DNA of 64,000 nt from Salipiger thiooxidans. GTDB taxonomy: Bacteria > Pseudomonadota > Alphaproteobacteria > Rhodobacterales > Rhodobacteraceae. Made by a program: the position numbers and the translations under genes. Shown here in pieces: positions 57,358 to 64,000 of this stretch. Under the pieces are notes generated by a model that had not been told where the DNA came from, ran no database searches, and saw only the letters and a list, made by a program, of their open reading frames with translations. Positions within the stretch are counted from its first letter, which is position 1. Each line of letters begins with the position of its first letter. The stretch spans positions 186,001-250,000 of the forward strand of contig NZ_FNAV01000010.1 of the NCBI RefSeq assembly GCF_900102075.1, given 5' to 3'.

Positions 57358-57610
57358 GTTTCTGTCTCCCATGTCCACCCCGGTCTGTACTGTCCGAAAC
57401 TCGTGATTTGCCCGGAGCGCAGAGCGCACCAGATCGTGCTCTGCCACAGGGGGCTCACCCTTTGTGCGCCCTGTGGTGGCCACCGGCATGCGCAAGCCCG
57501 TGCAGAACCGGTGGCCTCACTTTCAGTCAACTCCCAGACAGCGTGCCGACCGGATCGCGAGGACCTCAAACAGCCCCTGATCCGCGTGGCAGCACGGGTC
57601 GGGGGTGCTG

Positions 57611-59536
57611 CTACGCCGCCACGAGACTCGGATTGTTCTCGATGACCTGGTAGTTCGTCTGCGCGTCGTCGGTCGCAAGGATGTCACCATGCGCCGCGCT
57701 GTAACCGATGATCTGGTTCCCGGTGATCACCCCAAACTTCCAGGACTGCGCGACGCGGATTGCGTAGGCCATGTTCCCGTTGTCGTCCTGGAACGTGTTG
57801 CCGGTGATTTGGAGCACACCCTTATCAGCAGGAGGGTAATTGGTGTTGCTGCTGCGCGTTGTGATCCAGTTGGCGGTGCCATTGGACGCACAGTTCACCA
57901 TCGTGTTGTTGGTGAACTTGATGCGGTCGCAGCCGGTGATGATTTCCATGACGCTGCCTTGCGCATCCTCGAAGTGACAATTGTCGATGGTGAGCCCAAT
58001 CGTGTGCTGCGGGCGAATGCCGCCACCGCTCGAGACCCCCGGCTGCAGCTTGAAACTGCACTTGGTCACCGTCACGTTCTTCACGGTTCGCGTTGCGCTG
58101 TCCCCGTTCGTATTCATGAAGCGCCGGGCGTTGGGGAGGTTCACCCGGTCGATCTTCACCCGGTCGATGTCGCCGTTGATAACGAAGCCCACCCCAACAT
58201 TCGCTGCCGTGACGTCGTCGATCACGATGTCGGTGTGGACCAGGGCCTCCTCAACTTCGGTGCTCACGATGGCGAACAGGATGACGTTGTCCTGGTAGGT
58301 ATCGAGGTTCACCTTGAGCCCCTTGAAGGTGATGCGGGAATTGCTTTCCCCGGTGCGCCCGTGATCATTGACCGCGAAGATGCTCTCGCCATTCGAGAAC
58401 GACCCGGTGACCTCGACGTCCTCAACCCAGATATTGTGGCATCCGTCGTTGACCTCTACGCCTCCCCGGAAGTGTGACGTTCCAAGGGTGAGTGCCGTAA
58501 GGCGGATATTCCGGGTGACGTTGGACGCCTCCTGCCCGGACCCGATCCCGATGCTGTCAGCGACGCAGTCGTCGACTTTGACATTGTGGATGCGGTGACC
58601 GGTCCCCAGCACGCAGATCCCGTGGCGCGTGAAGCTCTTGATGTCGAGATCCTCCATGACGCAGTCCGACGAGGTGCTGCGCAGGTAGATCCCGCTGGAT
58701 CGCGCAGATAGGGCGCCGCCTTCCCAGCTGGTCTCGTTGGTCCGCCGCCCATCCATCGACAGATGCCGGATGGAGTTCCCTGCCGCGTGAGGGGTGATGT
58801 GCCCGATCTGCAGACCCAACTCCTGATCCTCCACGGTGGCTCGAGTTCCGCAGGTCTGCTTCATCACCCCATGCGCACGCTGGCCGTCGGTGGTGAGGTG
58901 GAGGCCCCCACTCAAAGCGCAGATCCCGGTGAAGAGGACGTCGTAACCCTGTCCGATGACCGTGGAAAGGACGTCGTAGTCGTCGGTGACCCCGTCCTGG
59001 TAGCACCCGAGCTGAGTGGTGGTGATCCACCCGTCTGCGTTGGGGAGGGCCTTCAGCTTCGCGCCACCAGCGGTGGTGAGGTGCTCCCCGGTGGTGACCT
59101 CCTGATAGTGGAGGCCACTCTTGGTGCTCCAGAGCGCCCCCGGCCCGCGGGAGACCTCAAGGGAAAGAATGAGAGCAGCCGGGGTGTCGTAGACCGTGGC
59201 GATGACCTTGGAATAGTCGCCTCGCGTCCAGTTCTCATCGAATGTGCTGGTGCTTGCGTCATTCGTCAGCGGCAGGAGCCAGTCGCCAACGGCGAAGGTC
59301 TCACCGTCGACAGTGCCGGCCACGCTCGTGATGTAGTAGGTGCCGCGCACGGCCCCACTGGGAAAGGATCCGCCGCTCGCATCGAATTGCCCGGCGGCGC
59401 TAAGCGAGGTCGCGATAGCGCCAATCTCGGAGTAGAGCGCATTGATGACAGATTGCATCGCCGCATCGTGAAGCGCCTTGGTCGTGCGTTTGGGACCCGT
59501 CCCGCTGATCGGGAGAGCGTAAACAGGTGCAGCCAT
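57611..59536 (-). CDS. Tailspike/tail fibre with right-handed beta-helix
   Basis: A 641-residue phage protein. The N-terminal 150 residues hold a particle-binding region (QFDASGGSFPSGAVRGTYYI, a tail-fibre segment). From about residue 250 to the end, short repeats rich in Asn, Val, Ile and Gly (such as NVKVDDCVADSIGIGSG and GLTIDNCHFEDAQGSVMEI) form the rungs of a pectate-lyase-like beta-helix. Such spikes bind and often degrade surface polysaccharide. It lies 12 bases after the tail tip gene. Catalytic residues are not obvious. Confidence 0.85.
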   Translation of the reverse strand: MAAPVYALPISGTGPKRTTKALHDAAMQSVINALYSEIGAIATSLSAAGQFDASGGSFPSGAVRGTYYITSVAGTVDGETFAVGDWLLPLTNDASTSTFDENWTRGDYSKVIATVYDTPAALILSLEVSRGPGALWSTKSGLHYQEVTTGEHLTTAGGAKLKALPNADGWITTTQLGCYQDGVTDDYDVLSTVIGQGYDVLFTGICALSGGLHLTTDGQRAHGVMKQTCGTRATVEDQELGLQIGHITPHAAGNSIRHLSMDGRRTNETSWEGGALSARSSGIYLRSTSSDCVMEDLDIKSFTRHGICVLGTGHRIHNVKVDDCVADSIGIGSGQEASNVTRNIRLTALTLGTSHFRGGVEVNDGCHNIWVEDVEVTGSFSNGESIFAVNDHGRTGESNSRITFKGLKVNLDTYQDNVILFAIVSTEVEEALVHTDIVIDDVTAANVGVGFVINGDIDRVKIDRVNLPNARRFMNTNGDSATRTVKNVTVTKCSFKLQPGVSSGGGIRPQHTIGLTIDNCHFEDAQGSVMEIITGCDRIKFTNNTMVNCASNGTANWITTRSSNTNYPPADKGVLQITGNTFQDDNGNMAYAIRVAQSWKFGVITGNQIIGYSAAHGDILATDDAQTNYQVIENNPSLVAA

Positions 59537-59548
59537 CTATGGGACCTC

Positions 59549-61807
59549 TCAGGTGATGGTGAAGGTGCCGAGCGCCGAAGGCGTGCCGTCGGTGCCGGTC
59601 GTGGTGTAGGGCACGATCCAGAAAGCGCCCGGCCCCTGCGCGAGCCCGGGGAAGGTGATCGCGAAAGGGCTGCCCGCGGGCGTGGTGTCGTCCTCAGCCA
59701 CCTCGATGGCGTCGCCGAACTCCTCGCCCACCGCTGCCCGGTAGAGCCGCAGCCCGTCGTAATAGCCGTTGTCGGGCGCGGTGCCGCTCACGGTCAGCTC
59801 GCCAGGCCCGCCGAGGGACGCGCTGGCGCCGCTGACCTGCAGGCCCGCGACGATGCCGAGGGCATAGGACCAGAGCCCTTCGCTGCTGGGGCCGATGGCG
59901 CGGACCCGCAGGTCGTAGCTCTTGCCGAAGGCCACCGGCCCGAACTGCCCGACCACGGTGCTGGTCTCGATCGCGCTGTCGGGGATGTCGGGGAGCGGCA
60001 CGAAGATGGTCTCGCCCTCCTCGCGCCAGCCGACCTCGTACTCGTCGACCACGTAGTCGGTGATGGCATCGAAGCTGAACTCGACCATCAGCACAACGGC
60101 GCCGCCGCTGTCGAGCTCCACGGTGGTGGCGCCGAGTCCTTCGACAGTGCCGAGCTCGACGTCGTCGCTGGAGAGGTCCTGGCTCAGAATCTCCTGCTCA
60201 TCAGTCTCGGGATCCCAGTCGAAGATCTCCGCGCTATATTCCCGCAGCGTCACCGGGACCCGGAAGGCCACCTTGCCGTTCTCGCCGTCCTGCAGCCAGA
60301 CGCCGGGGTTGGCCTCCTCGACCTGCCACCCCCCGTTCAGCCGGGTGAAGGGCGAGGCCAACGCCCCGGTGAGCGAAGACCCCGGCACCAGCGCGATCGC
60401 CGAGGGCGGCAGGGTGCAGCTCAGCCGTTTCTGCGCGGCCCGGCGTCCGGCCTCGATCTTCACGATGCGCTGGCATTGCGTGCCGCTCGGGACCAGCGGC
60501 AGCGCGAGTTCCTCGATGTCGTCGGCGCTGGTGGAACCGCCCGCGACCAGCCGCGGCTCGAGCTCGGCGGTCTCGTAGTAACGCTCCGCCGCGGTCCAGG
60601 TCCCCTTGAGGGCGTAGGGCACCTCCCGGCGCGAGGCGAGGCGCTGGAAGTCGACGGCGCTGTCGGCAAGGATGTCGGTCATGGTGTAGACCGGCGCCTG
60701 GTAGGCCCCGGGGATGTAGGAGAGCTGGCCGCCCGCCACGGCAAGCTGCCCTGCCCCCGCCGCCGCGAGCGGCTGCAGCAGGTCGAGGAGCTCCCCCTTG
60801 GTCCAGTCGACCACGCCTGCCACCCGGTAGCGCGGTTCGGTGACGGTCTCGCCGGCGTCGACGCTGTCGTGCCACCGCGTGACCGGCTCATCGGCCAGCG
60901 GCACAGCGTCGGTGAAGGACGAGAGCACCATCTGCCCCGGCCCGTAGGCGCGCACCGGGTTGAAGCGCACCGCGTCGAGCAGGCAGCGCGCCTGGTTGTC
61001 GCTGAAGGTCCAGGTGTCCGGATCGTCCGGGTCCTGCGCTACATCCTCCGGGTCCCAGACCATCGACCAGTCCATGTCGAGCTCGATCTGCGGCGGCACG
61101 TTGGGCCAGCGCTTGGGGCGCTTGCTGACCGAGCCGCCAGCGGAAAGGCTCACCCAGAGCACCGTCTGCCCGCGCCATGCGTCCGTGGCGCTGAAGTACT
61201 CGGGGTAGTTGTCGGTGAAGTAGGCGGGCGGCGCCGCCTGGTCGCCAAGGCCAAGCCAGAACAGCGCCTGCGTCTCGTTTGCATCCCAGTCCGGGAACTT
61301 CTCCTTGATCTTCACCAGCTCGCCCTCGGAGGCGAAGTCGAAGAGGTTCTGCCAATCGCCCGGGTCGGTGAGCTCGGTTCCGGTGACCCGCTCGGCGAAG
61401 ACGCACTCGCGCCCGTCGATGGTGAAGGTGAGGTTGGTCCCGGCCGAGGGCCGCGAGTTGAAGAGGATGCAGCCGAGCAGGCGGCTCCCCTTCACCCGCC
61501 ACGGTGCCGGCGTGCCGGTGGTGGCGAAGTGGCCGTAAACCCATCGCTTGGCGGGCCGCGCGGTGGGGAGCGTCAACTCGCGCTTCAGGTCCTGTTGACT
61601 CGGAGTGCGGACGGTCGCAGCGGTGAGCAGCAGCCCCGCGCCCAGCTGGATGGCCGCTTGGGCGAGCGTGCCGAGCGTGGTTGCCCCAAGGGCAGTCCAC
61701 CACCCCGCAACGGCCGCAATCGCCGCGGTAATCGGTTCGGCCTGCGCCTCCGACGGAACAAAGCTCACCGCGACCATCGCCGTCGTGATCAGCAGCCACT
61801 TACGCAT
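59549..61807 (-). CDS. Tail tip / host-specificity protein (lambda J-like)
   Basis: A 752-residue phage protein. The N-terminus has a signal-like hydrophobic segment (about residues 1-23) and a second one at 35-65, also seen in related tail tip proteins. RPAKRWVYGHFATTGTPAPW near residue 84 is the phage tail tip signature. The last 200 residues resemble fibronectin-type repeats. It should form the baseplate tip that contacts the host. Order after tape measure and three small tail genes matches lambda M-L-K-J and gene transfer agents. Confidence 0.85.
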   Translation of the reverse strand: MRKWLLITTAMVAVSFVPSEAQAEPITAAIAAVAGWWTALGATTLGTLAQAAIQLGAGLLLTAATVRTPSQQDLKRELTLPTARPAKRWVYGHFATTGTPAPWRVKGSRLLGCILFNSRPSAGTNLTFTIDGRECVFAERVTGTELTDPGDWQNLFDFASEGELVKIKEKFPDWDANETQALFWLGLGDQAAPPAYFTDNYPEYFSATDAWRGQTVLWVSLSAGGSVSKRPKRWPNVPPQIELDMDWSMVWDPEDVAQDPDDPDTWTFSDNQARCLLDAVRFNPVRAYGPGQMVLSSFTDAVPLADEPVTRWHDSVDAGETVTEPRYRVAGVVDWTKGELLDLLQPLAAAGAGQLAVAGGQLSYIPGAYQAPVYTMTDILADSAVDFQRLASRREVPYALKGTWTAAERYYETAELEPRLVAGGSTSADDIEELALPLVPSGTQCQRIVKIEAGRRAAQKRLSCTLPPSAIALVPGSSLTGALASPFTRLNGGWQVEEANPGVWLQDGENGKVAFRVPVTLREYSAEIFDWDPETDEQEILSQDLSSDDVELGTVEGLGATTVELDSGGAVVLMVEFSFDAITDYVVDEYEVGWREEGETIFVPLPDIPDSAIETSTVVGQFGPVAFGKSYDLRVRAIGPSSEGLWSYALGIVAGLQVSGASASLGGPGELTVSGTAPDNGYYDGLRLYRAAVGEEFGDAIEVAEDDTTPAGSPFAITFPGLAQGPGAFWIVPYTTTGTDGTPSALGTFTIT

Positions 61808-62210
61808 TCCAGCAAGCCTCCACGGTCGCGGGACAGACCGCCGCGCCGGTTAGTGATTTCGCCACCCACAGCCCCGGCCTCATGCAGAGGCCGAGAACGC
61901 GGTATCGCTCGCCGTCAACATGGATGACGCCGATTGCCCCGGTTGCCTCGCGGCCTTCTCTCAGGCCCCACGACGCCGCCTGGAGACGCCACATGGGGGT
62001 GAATCCGCCCCGAGACCTGATAAGCGCCAGAGCCTCTGCCCGGTTCGCATAGAGGCCGCGCAGGCCCGCCATCAGGTCTATCCCGGTCAATCTCCGCCAC
62101 GCCGCGCAGGCGGTGGCGCTGCAATCACTCTGCCCCTCCCAGCCGAACGGCCCGCCCATCTCGTCAAAGGCCGCATCGAGCACCTCGGCAGCCGTGATCA
62201 CGCCGGCCAT
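61800..62210 (-). CDS. DUF6950-like tail assembly protein
   Basis: A 136-residue protein with FGWEGQSDCSATACAAWRRL near residue 22, TGIDLMAGLRGLYANRAEAL and a GVIHVDGERYRVLGL core. The DC motif and the later pattern match DUF6950, which occupies the place of the lambda K / NlpC-P60 gene in many alphaproteobacterial phages. The true start is the ATG at 62210, overlapping the upstream gene by 13 bases; a longer open frame to 62459 is out of place. Confidence 0.7.
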   Translation of the reverse strand: MAGVITAAEVLDAAFDEMGGPFGWEGQSDCSATACAAWRRLTGIDLMAGLRGLYANRAEALALIRSRGGFTPMWRLQAASWGLREGREATGAIGVIHVDGERYRVLGLCMRPGLWVAKSLTGAAVCPATVEACWNA

Positions 62211-62782
62211 CTGAGCCGCAGCCCCTCGCGGTCGGTGTTGATCAGCAGCCGCCCGGCGGTATCGCCGAGGTGGTTCGCCGCCTGATCCTCGAAGCTGTGG
62301 TAGGCGGTCGAACGGGCCCGCTGCGACGGGCCTGACGACAGCGGCACCTGCACACCTCGGGTGCGCCCGATGGCATTGGCCTCGGTGAGGTCGCGCAGAC
62401 CGTTGATGGTGCCGGTGAAGATCGGGAACGGCTCCCCCACAAGCGTGTCGCCATCGCACGCGGTCACAGCGCCGAAGTAGATCACCGCCTCGCGATCCCG
62501 TGCATCGACATCGAGATGCGCGTCGAGCTCATCGCCGAGCCCCAGCAGCGACAGCGAGGCCTCCTGCGCAGCCATGCCCACCCCGTCGCCCGGCAGCGAC
62601 AGCCCCGCGATCTTGCCGACACCAGTCCAGTCGTGTCCGTCCCAGCTGACGGTGCCGAGGTTGGTGTGGGCGTGGAACGGATCTTCGGGCCAGTCGACGA
62701 AGAAGAGCACGATGGGGAAGAAGCCCGCGGGGTTGCTGATGGCCGCCAGCGTGTCGGGATGGATCTGGCGCGCGATCACCAC
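62198..62782 (-). CDS. Distal tail protein, DUF2163-like
   Basis: A 194-residue protein in the position of gene-transfer-agent gp13 or lambda L. AGFFPIVLFFVDWPEDPFHAHTNLGTVSWDGHDW near residue 18 and a series of beta-strands fit distal tail (baseplate hub) proteins. It overlaps both neighbours by a few bases. Assignment is mainly by position and length. Confidence 0.6.
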   Translation of the reverse strand: MVIARQIHPDTLAAISNPAGFFPIVLFFVDWPEDPFHAHTNLGTVSWDGHDWTGVGKIAGLSLPGDGVGMAAQEASLSLLGLGDELDAHLDVDARDREAVIYFGAVTACDGDTLVGEPFPIFTGTINGLRDLTEANAIGRTRGVQVPLSSGPSQRARSTAYHSFEDQAANHLGDTAGRLLINTDREGLRLRWPA

Positions 62783-63534
62783 GGGGCGATCTCCACGAAG
62801 CCGCCCACCTCTTCCGCGAAGACCTCGCGGAACTCCCAGGTGTAGATCCAGTCAGACGCCAGCATCTGCGGCGGCGTCGGCATGTCGACCGGGCGGAACA
62901 CGGCGGTGTCACAGGTGCCGAGGTTGACGCGCGCCCCGGTGAAGGCGCCGGGGCTCTCGAACACCCTCACCACCGCGACGCCACTGGCGTCGGAGACGGC
63001 CGCCGTGACGATCCGCACCGTGACACCGACGGCATCGTCCGCGTTGGCGAAGATCGTCAGGAACTCGCTCGGCCGCGCCACCAGTGCGTTCGCCGGAAGA
63101 CCCTCGACGGTCACGGTCGCGAATCCCGCCGCATCGGTGCCCGTGGTGCCGGTCAGGATGGTGCCGGAGTACCAGAGCAGCTCGGCCCCGCCGGCGGTCC
63201 AGTCGAGAGCGTCACCCCCGTCGGACCACAGCATGGGCACCGACTGGCGGTCCTCGACGCTGTGACGGGTGATGAGCGAGATCGGCATCGACCGGAGCCG
63301 CACCAGGTTCAGCCCACCCTGCAGGAAGGCCTTGAGGCTTTCCATGTAGCCCGCGCCCATCCGGTTGTGGCTCACCCCCGAGATATCCATCGTCGCCACC
63401 CGCCGGCGGCGCTGCGCCGCCGAGAGGTAGGACGCGCCGGTCAGCAGCGACTCACTGCGTTCCACCGGATCCGAGATGGTCCAGGACCAGCCGGTCAGCG
63501 AGACCGGTGGCCAGGCATAGACGTCCACGCTCAT
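62776..63534 (-). CDS. Distal tail protein following the tape measure
   Basis: A 252-residue protein. It begins SVDVYAWPPVSLTGWSWTIS and is beta-rich, with many Val, Thr and Gly. It lies directly after the tape measure gene with a 4-bp overlap, the place of lambda M / distal tail protein or gene-transfer-agent gp12. I do not see a catalytic motif. Function by position. Confidence 0.6.
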   Translation of the reverse strand: MSVDVYAWPPVSLTGWSWTISDPVERSESLLTGASYLSAAQRRRRVATMDISGVSHNRMGAGYMESLKAFLQGGLNLVRLRSMPISLITRHSVEDRQSVPMLWSDGGDALDWTAGGAELLWYSGTILTGTTGTDAAGFATVTVEGLPANALVARPSEFLTIFANADDAVGVTVRIVTAAVSDASGVAVVRVFESPGAFTGARVNLGTCDTAVFRPVDMPTPPQMLASDWIYTWEFREVFAEEVGGFVEIAPW

Positions 63535-64000
63535 GAGAAGCGGTTCTCCAGGCTTTCCTTGCGCACCGCCTTCACCGCATCCTGCATGAGCTGCGGATAG
63601 GCGCGGCGCAGCTGCATCGCGAACTCCTCCGCCGCCCCGCGCTGCGCGCCGCGGGCATCGACCTGGAAGACCGGGTTGAGCGTGATGTTCCCACCCTTGC
63701 CGCCGCCCTGCGCCCGCACCCCGAGCTTGCCGTCCGAACCCCGCCGCAGGGGCAGGATCGCCTCGTCGTCAAGCCCCTCGCCCAGCACGCCGGTACGGCC
63801 GCCCGCCATCGGGAAGTAGGTCGGGCTGTCAAAGATCCCGCCCTTGGCGAAGGGCACCACGGAGCCAGTGGAGAAGGCGTTGCCCCTGGCATTGGCGAGC
63901 AGACCGCCCAGCCAGCCGGTCACGCCGCCCCCGGCACCCGCCAGCGTGCTGACCCCCTGCATCGCCTGCGCCCGCAGGATCTCGGCGATGAGCTGCAGCA
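63531..64000 (-). CDS. Phage tail tape measure protein, C-terminal part
   Basis: The frame is open to the window edge, so the start lies to the right. The visible C-terminal part carries FSTGSVVPFAKGGIFDSPTY and MAGGRTGVLGEGLDDEAILP, the glycine-rich signature near the end of tape measure proteins in lambda-like and gene-transfer-agent-like tails. It sets tail length. Partial. Confidence 0.85.
   Translation of the reverse strand, partial: LQLIAEILRAQAMQGVSTLAGAGGGVTGWLGGLLANARGNAFSTGSVVPFAKGGIFDSPTYFPMAGGRTGVLGEGLDDEAILPLRRGSDGKLGVRAQGGGKGGNITLNPVFQVDARGAQRGAAEEFAMQLRRAYPQLMQDAVKAVRKESLENRFS

Larger units (their letters stand above)
50336..64000. mobile_element. Prophage (left part), siphovirus-like, integrated in ctrA
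   Basis: The left edge is the ctrA break; the right edge is beyond the window. Positions 50,350-55,230 are AT-richer accessory DNA. Positions 55,248-64,000 hold a leftward-transcribed tail and lysis module: tape measure, distal tail proteins, DUF6950-like protein, tail tip, beta-helix tailspike, amidase and holin. Genes overlap by a few bases as is typical in phages. Head, replication and integrase genes would lie further right. Confidence 0.85.

Noticed and set aside
58763-61927. 1,054-codon open frame on the plus strand
   Set aside because: Antisense to the tail tip and tailspike genes. The sense proteins have recognisable tail motifs; the antisense protein has none.

Overview
The window is GC-rich alphaproteobacterial DNA, most likely from the Rhodobacteraceae (Roseobacter group). 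The markers are a dusB-ntrB-ntrC-ntrYX block followed by trkAH, hfq and hflX, a fused ispDF, NADP isocitrate dehydrogenase, and a ctrA remnant next to ligA-recG. Gene density is high, and many neighbours overlap by 4 bp (ATGA).

Positions 1-50,100 look like ordinary chromosome. 1-20,100: acyl-CoA hydratase/hydrolase, DsbA-like isomerase, MFS efflux, icd, YitT, EF-hand protein, class I aldolase, a P450 paired with a GHSSG membrane protein, ccdA, rne, OsmC, a 3-hydroxyisobutyrate-dehydrogenase-like enzyme, a penicillin-acylase-like hydrolase and an APH-fold kinase. 20,100-33,840: a minus-strand run covering RNA/ribosome factors (hfq, hflX), potassium uptake (trkA, trkH), nitrogen two-component systems (ntrBC, ntrYX) and dusB. 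34,000-45,000: ispDF-pgpA-pncC, hpt, two c-type cytochromes, trmFO-gluQ, hisI, a NifU/IscU-like scaffold and a soluble chemotaxis-type transducer. 45,000-50,100: a 39-residue membrane protein under a triple LexA-type site, then recG and ligA. The centre of ligA is visibly AT-richer than its ends.

From about 50,340 to the right edge lies a prophage that seems to have entered inside ctrA. Only the 3' third of ctrA remains here. Next comes an AT-richer accessory segment (50,350-55,230). It holds two tandem paralogous tiny membrane proteins, an AlpA-like DNA-binding protein, a group I intron catalytic core, and a divergent pair: a TIR/deoxyribosyltransferase-like protein facing a four-helix SLATT-like membrane protein with a small partner. 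The rest is the lysis and tail module of a siphovirus-like phage, read leftward: tape measure, distal tail proteins, tail tip, beta-helix tailspike, membrane protein, amidase, DUF6527-like protein, holin.

The best candidate for an undescribed system is the prophage cassette at 52,040-55,192: group I ribozyme, nucleotide-binding-type sensor or enzyme, SLATT-like membrane effector and small protein. It sits where prophages often carry superinfection-exclusion or defence genes. The second is the SOS-type 39-residue membrane protein at 45,255-45,374, a possible functional analogue of small SOS division inhibitors. All homology statements come from reading motifs; no database search was run.
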